From Waddliaceae bacterium (GTDB lineage: Bacteria > Chlamydiota > Chlamydiia > Chlamydiales > GCA-2709385), in assembly GCA_002709385.1 (NCBI GenBank), contig PAQS01000018.1:1-64000 (forward strand): a stretch of 64,000 nucleotides of DNA. Reading direction: 5' to 3'. Both the position numbers and the translations under genes were made by a program. The notes beneath the pieces were generated by a model. It was not told the DNA's origin. It was given only the letters and a program-made list of their open reading frames with translations, and ran no database searches. This document shows, one piece after another, positions 42,252 through 50,455 of this stretch (its first letter is position 1; each line of letters starts with the position of its first letter).

Positions 42252-43088
42252 ATGAAAACTTTACTTATTGTTTTCAGAATTTTTATGCTGCAGTCCATTT
42301 CTCAAGTTTCTTCTTCGAATTCTCAAAAAAAATCAACTCATTTCAGTAAGTCAAAGATTCTTCGCAATTTTTCTCTCGCATCATCTTCTTATAACAAAGT
42401 AGCACAAGTTCAAGAAGAAGCCGCACATAGAATGGAAATGTATTTGCCTTTTACTCATGGGAAAGTACTGGAGTTGGGCTGTGGTACAGGGATTTTAAGT
42501 CAGAAGCTTCTAAAAAAGTACAATTCAGAACAATTGCAAATTAGTGACTTAAGTATGAATATGCTCCATGAGTGTAGGAAATCTCTGAATGACGATAAAC
42601 TAGAATATCTCCTTCTTGATGCAGAGAAGTTAAAAGTAGAAAATGAGTATGAGGTGATTGTTTCTAACTTTGTTGTTCAATGGTTTGAGGATTTACAAGG
42701 AAGTCTTTTACGCTTATTTAGAGCTCTTAAGTTAGGTGGCAGTTTACTTTTTTCTTGTCCCATTGACGGTTCATTTCCTCAGTGGAAAAATGCTTGCTCT
42801 CAAGCAGCTCTTCCTTTTACAGCCCATCCTTTGCCAAAAGTTCACGATATTCTCCAAGTTTTTTCAGAAATAGCCTCTACTTGCCATTATGAAATTTATG
42901 AGTTTCACACTAAACATGTAGGTCCTTTAGAGTTTTTACGCTCTTTAAAAAGTTTAGGGGCAGGAGCAACGACTTGTCATAAAACGGGAGGAGTTTCCTT
43001 GCGTCGTCTACTTAAAGCTTGGAGACAAGACAAAAATGGGCAAGTACAAGTAACTTATAAGACGCTGTTTTTTCACGTAAAAAAATAA
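42252..43088 (+). CDS. bioC: Malonyl-ACP O-methyltransferase
   Basis: SAM-dependent enzyme that starts pimelate synthesis by masking malonyl-ACP. Hallmarks: NFSLASSSYNKVAQVQEEAAHRM near 38-60, the SAM loop VLELGCGTGILSQKLL and SNFVVQWFEDLQGSL. About 25 residues of extra N-terminus, somewhat hydrophobic, precede the family start; a later start is possible but no ATG with a ribosome site is seen there. Member of the bioF-esterase-bioC group. Confidence 0.9.
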   Translation: MKTLLIVFRIFMLQSISQVSSSNSQKKSTHFSKSKILRNFSLASSSYNKVAQVQEEAAHRMEMYLPFTHGKVLELGCGTGILSQKLLKKYNSEQLQISDLSMNMLHECRKSLNDDKLEYLLLDAEKLKVENEYEVIVSNFVVQWFEDLQGSLLRLFRALKLGGSLLFSCPIDGSFPQWKNACSQAALPFTAHPLPKVHDILQVFSEIASTCHYEIYEFHTKHVGPLEFLRSLKSLGAGATTCHKTGGVSLRRLLKAWRQDKNGQVQVTYKTLFFHVKK

Positions 43089-43226
43089 GCCACCTTAAGT
43101 CTTTTAGTGAGCTTCAGAAACAGGATTAATAAAAAAAAAACATTTTCAATTTGAGTAGCGTCGTATATGAAGGGTTTTACACAAATAAATTTTAGAGATG
43201 ACGTGAAATAAAAGCTGCGGAGAATT

Positions 43227-43880
43227 ATGTTTGAACAACTTAGATCGAGCAGAAAAATTTTTGTAACAGGAACAGATACAGGGGTTGGGAAGACACTTGT
43301 ATCAGCGATTTTAATGCGTGCTTTATCGGCTACTTATTGGAAACCTATTCAATCAGGCTTAGATGAAGAAACCGATACAGATTTTGTTCGAAGAATTACA
43401 GAGCTTCCTCGTAAGCATTTTCTTCCTGAAGGAATACGTCTACAAGCTCCTCTTTCTCCTCATGCTTCAGCAGCATTGGAAGGCCGAAGAATTTGGATGC
43501 ACGAGCTTACCCCACCTAATAACTTTAACGGTGAACAGTTAATTATTGAAGGTGCTGGGGGCTTAATGGTTCCGTTAAATGATCACGATTTACTGGTTGA
43601 TTATATTGTAGAGCTGGCTGTTCCTGTTGTGTTAGTTGCGAGATCTGGACTAGGAACAATCAATCATACACTTTTAAGTTTGGAACTCTTGAGAAACAGA
43701 GAAGTTCCTATATTGGGTGTGGTAATGAATGGAAAGCCGAATCCTTCAAATCGTCAAGCGATAGAGAATTACGGACATGTAGATGTGCTAGCAGAAATTC
43801 CTGAAATCCCTGTGATGAGCCCAGCAGTTATTGAAAAACTGGGTAGAAGATTTGATGTAAGAAGTGAGATATTAGTGTAA
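43227..43880 (+). CDS. bioD: Dethiobiotin synthetase
   Basis: ATP-dependent carboxylation of diaminopelargonate. P-loop FVTGTDTGVGKTLVSA near 11-26, substrate segment WKPIQSG, and IIEGAGGLMVPL near 110-121 are diagnostic. 217 aa is normal. There is a 138-base gap after bioC, so a separate promoter may exist. The stop overlaps the bioA start (TAATG). Confidence 0.94.
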   Translation: MFEQLRSSRKIFVTGTDTGVGKTLVSAILMRALSATYWKPIQSGLDEETDTDFVRRITELPRKHFLPEGIRLQAPLSPHASAALEGRRIWMHELTPPNNFNGEQLIIEGAGGLMVPLNDHDLLVDYIVELAVPVVLVARSGLGTINHTLLSLELLRNREVPILGVVMNGKPNPSNRQAIENYGHVDVLAEIPEIPVMSPAVIEKLGRRFDVRSEILV

Positions 43881-45181
43881 TGAAAAACGCAGTACAAACA
43901 ACAAGAAGCAACATATGGCGCCCCTTTACTACTGTTAAAGAAGCACGAGACCCACTTCCTGTAAAACGTGGATATGGCACAACACTTGAGCTTGAAGATG
44001 GTAGAAAAGTTCTTGATTGCATTTCAAGTTGGTGGGTAACTTTACATGGACATGGTAACCATACAATTGCAGAAGCTATCTATGAGCAAGCAAAAGAACT
44101 TGAACAAGTAATTTTTGCTGATTTTACTCACGCTCCAGCTCGAAGACTTTCCGAAAAACTTTTATCGATGCTCCCCAGCAATTTAGGAAAGGTATTCTTT
44201 TCTGATAATGGATCAACTTCTGTTGAAGTTGCTCTGAAAACAGCTTATCAATACTGGGTCAATAAGGGAGTTAAATCGAAAAAATCGTTCATCGCTTTTG
44301 AAGGGGCTTATCATGGCGATACTATGGGGGCGATGTCTGTAAGTGCTCCTTCAGACTTTTCTCGCGTTTTCGAAGAGCTCTTATTTTCAGTCACACATAT
44401 TCCTTATCCAGCCACGTTTTGTGGAGATGAAGAAGTAGAAAAAAAAGAGTTAAAGGTTCTTAGTCATTTTGAAGAGCTTTTAGAAAAAAAAGCAGATCAG
44501 TTTGCTGCCATCATTCTTGAGCCTTTGGTTCAAGGAGCTGGTGGGATGCGTATGTGCCGGCCTGAGTTCTTGCGCGAACTCCAAAAAGTCGCACACCGTT
44601 ATCATCTATTAGTGATTTATGATGAGGTAATGACAGGCTTTGGGCGCACAGGCGATATTTTCGCTTGCAGAAAGGCACAAACACACCCCGATTTAATCTG
44701 CCTCTCGAAAGGAATCACAGGTGGAACAATGCCACTTGCTGTTACTGTTTGCAGTGATGAAATATACAAAGCATTCGCAAGCGATGACCCCATGAAAACA
44801 TTTTGGCATGGGCACTCTTATACGGCGAATCCTGTCGGTTGTGCGGCTGCTTTGGCTTCTTTTAATTTATTACAAGAGAACCACTTTACTTGGAGCTCGA
44901 TGGAAGAAAAGCATTTAGCTTTCTTAGAACTCCTAGCTAAACATGAAAGAGTTGCTCGTCCTCGTGTATGTGGAACAATTTCTGCAATGGATATTGTCAC
45001 AGAAGAAGCTGATGGATACATGAACCAAATTGGGAAAATCATGCAGCAACGCTTTATGGATAAAGGGATTTATCTACGACCACTCGGTAATACTCTTTAT
45101 CTTATGCCTCCATATTGCATCAAAGATGAAGAGCTAGAGTATGTATATGGAGTGATGGGGGAGATTTTAAGTAGCCTCTAA
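43880..45181 (+). CDS. bioA: Adenosylmethionine-8-amino-7-oxononanoate aminotransferase
   Basis: Class III PLP aminotransferase that makes diaminopelargonate. N-terminal IWRPFTTVKEARDPLPV, SSWWVTLHGHGN, GAYHGDTMGAMSVSAPS, the PLP aspartate in VIYDEVMTGFGRTG and the PLP lysine in CLSKGITGG. 433 aa is typical. Last gene of the biotin operon; bioB, the final step, is not in the window and must be elsewhere or absent. Confidence 0.94.
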   Translation: MKNAVQTTRSNIWRPFTTVKEARDPLPVKRGYGTTLELEDGRKVLDCISSWWVTLHGHGNHTIAEAIYEQAKELEQVIFADFTHAPARRLSEKLLSMLPSNLGKVFFSDNGSTSVEVALKTAYQYWVNKGVKSKKSFIAFEGAYHGDTMGAMSVSAPSDFSRVFEELLFSVTHIPYPATFCGDEEVEKKELKVLSHFEELLEKKADQFAAIILEPLVQGAGGMRMCRPEFLRELQKVAHRYHLLVIYDEVMTGFGRTGDIFACRKAQTHPDLICLSKGITGGTMPLAVTVCSDEIYKAFASDDPMKTFWHGHSYTANPVGCAAALASFNLLQENHFTWSSMEEKHLAFLELLAKHERVARPRVCGTISAMDIVTEEADGYMNQIGKIMQQRFMDKGIYLRPLGNTLYLMPPYCIKDEELEYVYGVMGEILSSL

Positions 45182-45216
45182 AAATTATGCTGAAGCTCGA
45201 AGAACGGTTCTTCGGG

Positions 45217-45263
45217 GGGCTTAGGAGATAGACGCACAATCAGTGCTGCTCTATCTCTAGCCC
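45217..45263 (+). terminator. Terminator of the biotin operon
   Basis: GGGCTTAGGAGATAGA pairs with TCTATCTCTAGCCC with small bulges across a 17-base loop, followed by a T-rich stretch. A smaller perfect palindrome (CGAAGAAC-g-GTTCTTCG) lies just before it. Placed 36 bases after the bioA stop. Confidence 0.7.
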
Positions 45264-45447
45264 ATTTTAACCTTTTAATAAGGTTCTCGCACTATTTCTA
45301 TTTTCAATTTATTAAATTTTAATAAATATACAATAATAAAACAAAAACACGGTTTATTACTCTTATTGTTTATTCTAAAAGAAAAGTATTGTTATAATAG
45401 CTATATGTTTTAATTATTTGTAATCTAATAGAACTGGTGGCAATTAA

Positions 45448-47172
45448 ATGCAAGAAGAAGACTATGAACAGTTTGCGAAAGCCATAGAGTTGGTCATTCA
45501 CTGCTGTAAACAAGTCCATACAGAGCCTCGTTTAGTTTTTTTTGGTCTTGAAGATCAGGATTTTGTGAATATTCATTTACCTACTTGGTTGCAGCATACG
45601 CACCAGGCTCATCTTGCAATTCGAAAAAGCGGTCGCTTTCTTCATAAAGAAGTTTTGCAAGAAAAGCGGGAATTATATCGCAGAGTTTATCTGGCAAAAG
45701 CTCATATTCATCATGCTATTAGTGTTTTAGAGAAAAATATTCAATCACAGAAGTTGAAAAATGCTACAGACGAGCAAGTAGAATTTAATATGAGTGCTCT
45801 TGAGCACATGGAGATGAGTCTTGTTAGCATATTGGAGTGTTTGTCTCGTTCTTTACAGCCAAAGGGATCTCGTCCTTTCGGCAGTGAAGAAACAGAAAGT
45901 ACTGAAACGACTGATTCAGAATCGGATACATCAGAAATTTTAGAAGAAGAAGAAAGAGAAGCGGTTACTTGTCCAAGTGAGATGGCTAAACTTCCTCAGA
46001 GTGTTTTAGCTCGTGTAGAGGGGCTTGGTTCTTGGGTAGCTGATTTTATAGCGGGACAATGGGCCTACTGGCGTGGTTTGCCTTGGGATTGTGCTCGTTT
46101 ATGGCGGCGCTCTCGTTGGGCAGCGTTATTTATGTTGTTATTCTTTCCTCTCACTTTATTGATTTATTTAATTGGTGGTTTTTACGAAGTCTTGCAACGT
46201 CGTTTGATGAGACGTTTCTATGCTGTCAAAGATAAAGTGAATGAAATTTATGAAGAAGATAATGAGTTATGGGAGCCTGAGTCTCGCGCTTTAGTAGAAG
46301 ACTATATTCGGATGATTTGTCTTTTAGCAGGACGTAGTTACGACTTTCAACTTCGCTCTTCTTTTAAAGGTTTACCTTGGAAAGCTGTGGAATATTATCT
46401 TCAGTTAGCTGATGAGTGTCAGAACGAAGAGAAAAGCCACTGCCAACAAGAAGCAGAAGATCTTATTGATAGCTTTGATGATTTACGCGAAGAAATTAAT
46501 CAAATTTATCCGGGAACTTTCGAAGATTTTGAAGAAGAGTGCTACAACAATCATCAAACAATCACGAGTGTAATTGAGTATAGACAAGATTTAGTGGCGG
46601 ACCATTTTGGGCGGCTACAGCAAATATTGGGACAATTTGCCTCCCAAGTGAAGCTAGAGCTTGATAGTGAAGAAGAAGAAACACGAGCTCATGAGCGTGA
46701 AACATTTGAAGAAATGCGTATGAATTTGATGTTTGACGCACTACGCCAAGGTATTGAACATAAGCTGTTTGATCCACATAACGATTTTTCTCAGGCCCGT
46801 ATAAAGCAAACTATGTTAGAGCTACATATGTTAGCTGTGATTCATGATCTTGTTGAGCCTCGTTTGATGGCAACATATTGCCGTAAGGATGTGACTCAGA
46901 AAAAATTATTAGAAGATTTAGAGATTGCTGCTCAGACAGTGGCGAATCTTAGTACTGAAGAATTGGAATTACTGAAGATACGCACTTTAGATCCGCATAT
47001 GCCAGTAAAAACAAGTATGCCTAATCGCATTGAAATAATGCGTCTCAGTGAAAGGCTAATTCCAGCCTTAGCAATTCGTTTATTTCATCATCCAATGTTT
47101 GACTATTTTACCTTTTTGAATAGAATTCCTGGAGATCTAGTTCCTAGAGAGCGTATTGCTTTTGAGGATTAA
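45448..47172 (+). CDS. Unknown single-span membrane protein, 574 aa
   Basis: Residues 1-140 are helical and His-rich, 140-172 are an acidic Ser/Thr/Glu linker, 190-222 are Trp- and Arg-rich, and one clear membrane segment lies at 223-245. The large C-terminal part (250-574) is acidic and helical, with a cluster of Glu at 415-440. GGTGG lies ahead of the ATG. I recognise no family; the size, acidic linker and single span resemble chlamydial inclusion or envelope proteins, but that is only an impression. Confidence 0.65.
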   Translation: MQEEDYEQFAKAIELVIHCCKQVHTEPRLVFFGLEDQDFVNIHLPTWLQHTHQAHLAIRKSGRFLHKEVLQEKRELYRRVYLAKAHIHHAISVLEKNIQSQKLKNATDEQVEFNMSALEHMEMSLVSILECLSRSLQPKGSRPFGSEETESTETTDSESDTSEILEEEEREAVTCPSEMAKLPQSVLARVEGLGSWVADFIAGQWAYWRGLPWDCARLWRRSRWAALFMLLFFPLTLLIYLIGGFYEVLQRRLMRRFYAVKDKVNEIYEEDNELWEPESRALVEDYIRMICLLAGRSYDFQLRSSFKGLPWKAVEYYLQLADECQNEEKSHCQQEAEDLIDSFDDLREEINQIYPGTFEDFEEECYNNHQTITSVIEYRQDLVADHFGRLQQILGQFASQVKLELDSEEEETRAHERETFEEMRMNLMFDALRQGIEHKLFDPHNDFSQARIKQTMLELHMLAVIHDLVEPRLMATYCRKDVTQKKLLEDLEIAAQTVANLSTEELELLKIRTLDPHMPVKTSMPNRIEIMRLSERLIPALAIRLFHHPMFDYFTFLNRIPGDLVPRERIAFED

Positions 47173-47197
47173 ATGATATTTTTTGGAATGGTAAAAC

Positions 47198-47929
47198 ATG
47201 TCGTGTACAGGACAAAATTTTGTATCTCGTTTACTCTGTAAGCTTCCCATTTTAGGGACATGGATAAAGTCGAAAAGCGAGTTACAATCAATGTTGAAGC
47301 AAGTGAACCCCTTAAACGTAGAGAAAACAAAAGAACTCCTTAATCAAGGAGCAGCAATTCTCGATCTACGTCCTTTTCCAGAATATGGAAAAGCGCATAT
47401 TCCTCATTCTTACCAAGTAGGCGTACATCGCATTATGGGTAAGTGGGCATCTTTAGTAGTCCCAGAAGAACAAGACCTTATTTTACTTCTTCCTGATGAA
47501 AAAGATTGTAAGCTTGTTTGCGAACATCTTTTCCACTGGGGGATTCGTAAAATTCATGGTTATTTGGAAGGGGGAGTAGAAGCTTGGCGTAAAGCAGGCG
47601 AAAATTTGCTTTCTACAGAACAAGTTCCCTCTAAAGATCTATATAAACAATTAGAAACGAATAGTTCGGTACAAATTTTTGATGTACGCTCTCAAAGAGA
47701 GTGGAATGCAGGACATATTGCCGGTGCTGTACATGTTCCTGGTGAAGAAATCCATGCTCAAATGGAGAAACTTTCACCAAATCAAGAAGCCGTTTATGTC
47801 GTTTGCGGAATCGGTTATCGCTCTAGTATTATCGGTAGTATCTTGGAAAGAGCTGGTTTTGGCAAAGTCATGAATGTATCGGATGGTATGGATGGCTGGA
47901 AGCAAGAAGGACTACCGCTTGAATATTGA
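47198..47929 (+). CDS. Two-domain rhodanese-like protein
   Basis: 243 aa with two rhodanese domains. The first (about 42-135) has AAILDLRPFPEYGKAHIPHS and EGGVEAW but no active-site Cys loop, so it is probably inactive. The second (about 145-243) has IFDVRSQREWNAGHIAGAVHVP and the active loop VVCGIGYRS with Cys203, then DGMDGWKQEGLP. The arrangement resembles the C-terminal half of metallo-beta-lactamase/rhodanese fusions without the lactamase part. Likely sulfur transfer or persulfide handling in the cytoplasm. Confidence 0.85.
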   Translation: MSCTGQNFVSRLLCKLPILGTWIKSKSELQSMLKQVNPLNVEKTKELLNQGAAILDLRPFPEYGKAHIPHSYQVGVHRIMGKWASLVVPEEQDLILLLPDEKDCKLVCEHLFHWGIRKIHGYLEGGVEAWRKAGENLLSTEQVPSKDLYKQLETNSSVQIFDVRSQREWNAGHIAGAVHVPGEEIHAQMEKLSPNQEAVYVVCGIGYRSSIIGSILERAGFGKVMNVSDGMDGWKQEGLPLEY

Positions 47930-47952
47930 TTGCTTTTTTTGAATGAATATCT

Positions 47953-48016
47953 CCAATAGCTACCTAATCTCACCCTCAGCTAATGTACTGGAAAGTGCGA
48001 ACTAGGTAGCTATTGG
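47953..48016. terminator. Long bidirectional hairpin between converging genes
   Basis: CCAATAGCTACCTA pairs perfectly with TAGGTAGCTATTGG, and the pairing extends outward to about 18 pairs. T-rich sequence lies on both sides, so it can end the rhodanese and the GDPD transcripts. Confidence 0.75.
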
Positions 48017-48021
48017 GGATT

Positions 48022-48756
48022 CTATAGTTTTAGTGACCTTTTGATTTTTTGAGGATCATTGCTAATGATTCCTTCTACACCAAATTCTAATAGTTCTTGT
48101 GCTGTTTCTACCTCATCTACCGTATAGACCCAAGTTCGCGCATTTTGTTTTTTTAGAAGATCAAAAAGAGAATCTTTGGCTTGTTTTTTCGAAATAGCAA
48201 TGTGCTTTAAGCCCATTTGAATGTATTCATGAACAGCTTCATCTGTTTCTGTGATGCCAATGACCGCTTGTTCTGGATTCAGTTCTCTTACACGAGAAAC
48301 GATTTTATGAGAAAAACTACCAATAATGACTGCTTTGTTGCTTGGCTTTTTCATCCATTTTTCAAGAACTGTCAGTACAGCCTTTGCAAGTTGAGCTTCT
48401 TGTCCTTCACTACTCTTTAACTCCAGCATTAAGCCGATTTTTCCCCAAAGAAGCTGCAGAGTTTGCTCAAGCGTGGGAATCGTTTCTCCAGAAAATTTCT
48501 CATGAAACCAAGACCCAGCATCTAATTGTTTAAGGTAGTCTAGTGAGGCATCAGCTACAGATAAATCTTTGCTCTCGTTTGTTGTACGAGACAAGGTTTC
48601 ATCGTGAATAACGATGGGGATACCTTCTTTATTCAAATGAATATCCATTTCAATAAAAGGAAGATCCAGCTCCACAGCTCGTTTAAAAGCAGCAAGTGTA
48701 TTTTCAGGAGCTTCAGCAGAAACCCCTCTGTGAGCAATTAAGATCGCTTTCTTCAT
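48022..48756 (-). CDS. Glycerophosphodiester phosphodiesterase
   Basis: Hydrolyses glycerophosphodiesters to glycerol-3-phosphate and an alcohol. The GDPD core is clear: IAHRGVSAEAPENTLAAFKRAVEL near 6-29, IEMDIHLNKEGIPIVIHDETLSRTTN and the Lys/Glu pair in LMLELKSSEG. I start at the ATG with AGGA upstream (244 aa, the size of cytosolic UgpQ). A longer frame to 48852 would add a hydrophobic segment that could be an export signal, so location is uncertain. Confidence 0.87.
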   Translation of the reverse strand: MKKAILIAHRGVSAEAPENTLAAFKRAVELDLPFIEMDIHLNKEGIPIVIHDETLSRTTNESKDLSVADASLDYLKQLDAGSWFHEKFSGETIPTLEQTLQLLWGKIGLMLELKSSEGQEAQLAKAVLTVLEKWMKKPSNKAVIIGSFSHKIVSRVRELNPEQAVIGITETDEAVHEYIQMGLKHIAISKKQAKDSLFDLLKKQNARTWVYTVDEVETAQELLEFGVEGIISNDPQKIKRSLKL

Positions 48757-48968
48757 AGAAAAATCCTGGGGTTCTGAGTAGAGAGTCATAGAAACTAAAT
48801 ATAGTATACTTATGAAAAAGTATTGCACTCTGATCTCCTGCAGCGATGCCATTTACTCTCTATTTAGAGAAAGAATATAAAACTTACAACGCAATTCGAA
48901 AAAAGATTTCTATCTTTGTGAAGCTTATTTATGATTTTTTATTTGAGAAAATTTCATAAGGTTTTGCT

Positions 48969-50327
48969 ATGCGCATTCTAAGCTTTGCTTTTTTGTATTT
49001 GCTAAATTTTTTACATTTGAGTGCTTCTGTTGAAGAGTCTTTGAATGATCAAATAAAAGAGCAGGAAGAGCTTATTGAAGAGCTCGCTACGATAAGCTCT
49101 ATTTATCCTCGATACGATATGAGTGGAGATATAGAAGATCTGTACCAAGATTTATATGAAGCCTGTGGAAAGAAATTGCCAGCATTATTTTTTTATGATG
49201 GTCTTACCTGCGCAGAAGGGCTTGATCTTTCTTCTGAAAGTAGAGATTGCGCATTGATCTTTGGGCATAGGGCAGCTTTTCAATTGTGCCAGACATATGC
49301 TCTTGATGGACATGGAGATCTCCATTGTTTAGGAGAAGGAACGGTTTTAGACCTCATGGAAACACGTCGTGCACGTGATATTGTTTCCGGAGTTAAGTTA
49401 CATTTGAATAAAGAACAGTTCATTAAAGTTTTAGAAAAAAACAAAGCTTTTGACTTAGTTCCCGTTTTGAGTGTGACCTGGAATGAGCTTCTTGAAGGGA
49501 AAAACTTAGAGAAACAAGTTCGTATTGCTTACACTTTTCAAGCTAAAGAGAAAGACCGTTTTTCTGCTCATGAACAACTTTTGCCTGAACAAGCTTATTA
49601 TGAAACAGTCAAACATAATGTGGAAAAGTTAGGAGAAGATGTTCTCTATTACTGGATGCAAAATACGTACCTAGGAGATCATAAAAGCCCTGTTTGGGCA
49701 TGGGATCGTTTTGGAGTTTTACCTTTAACTGCCAAAAGCGGGCAAGATCGTTTATGGGAATCTAAGTGGGCTTCAGATTTTTGGAAGACAGGAATTCACT
49801 TAGAAACGCAAAAAAATGGCCACTATTGCGGAATTGCAAGCGCGGTGACTGTATTGAATTCGCTCCCTGTTCCCGCCGAAAAAGTTCAAGGCTTTGCAGG
49901 GTTTCATCATCATACACAAGATGCTTTCTATGATGACTGTGTTGTACCAATTGTAGGCAAAGACAATCATGGAATAGGCTTATTGAATTTGGCTGCAGCA
50001 CTAGAAATACATGGTTTGAAAGTAGAGGCGATTCCTGGTGATTCTATCGATTTGGATGAAATGAGGGAAAAGCTAAAAGCAGCTCTGAAGGATCCAAGTA
50101 AACGTGCAATCATTCATTATCATCGAGCGTTTGTTGGACAAAAAATGATTGGGCATTTTTCACCGATTGGAGCTTATCACGAAGAAAGTGATTCGTTTTT
50201 AATTTTAGATGTTACTCGTTATAAGTATCCACCAGCTTGGATACCAGCTATACATATGCTTCAGGCCGCTGCTTCGTGGGATGAGGATTCAGGAATGTCT
50301 CGTGGTTTTATTATCGTGAGGTACTAA
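48969..50327 (+). CDS. Exported phytochelatin synthase-like Cys protease-fold protein
   Basis: 452 aa with a signal peptide (about residues 1-20). The C-terminal half matches the phytochelatin synthase family (clan CA): Gln-x5-Tyr-Cys in TQKNGHYCGIASAVTVLNSLP puts the nucleophile at Cys287, GHFSPIGAYH gives His396, and LILDVTRYKYPPAW gives Asp414. All three catalytic residues are kept. The N-terminal 230 residues are not recognised. Bacterial relatives often hydrolyse glutathione to gamma-Glu-Cys without making polymers; an exported form could act on glutathione or peptides outside the cytoplasm. Confidence 0.8.
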   Translation: MRILSFAFLYLLNFLHLSASVEESLNDQIKEQEELIEELATISSIYPRYDMSGDIEDLYQDLYEACGKKLPALFFYDGLTCAEGLDLSSESRDCALIFGHRAAFQLCQTYALDGHGDLHCLGEGTVLDLMETRRARDIVSGVKLHLNKEQFIKVLEKNKAFDLVPVLSVTWNELLEGKNLEKQVRIAYTFQAKEKDRFSAHEQLLPEQAYYETVKHNVEKLGEDVLYYWMQNTYLGDHKSPVWAWDRFGVLPLTAKSGQDRLWESKWASDFWKTGIHLETQKNGHYCGIASAVTVLNSLPVPAEKVQGFAGFHHHTQDAFYDDCVVPIVGKDNHGIGLLNLAAALEIHGLKVEAIPGDSIDLDEMREKLKAALKDPSKRAIIHYHRAFVGQKMIGHFSPIGAYHEESDSFLILDVTRYKYPPAWIPAIHMLQAAASWDEDSGMSRGFIIVRY

Positions 50328-50455
50328 AAGACTTTCTATGACCGCCATTGGGTAAGCATTGGGGGCTAAGGTTGGCAACTTCTTAGTTTTTTGCTGCAAA
50401 TGGAGTAAATAACCTATAATTGCCCTTAATTGATTAATAAAAATTGGAGCTGGAT

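Noticed and set aside
43089-43226. BirA operator before bioD
   Set aside because: No TTGTAAACC-type inverted repeat is visible here or before bioF.
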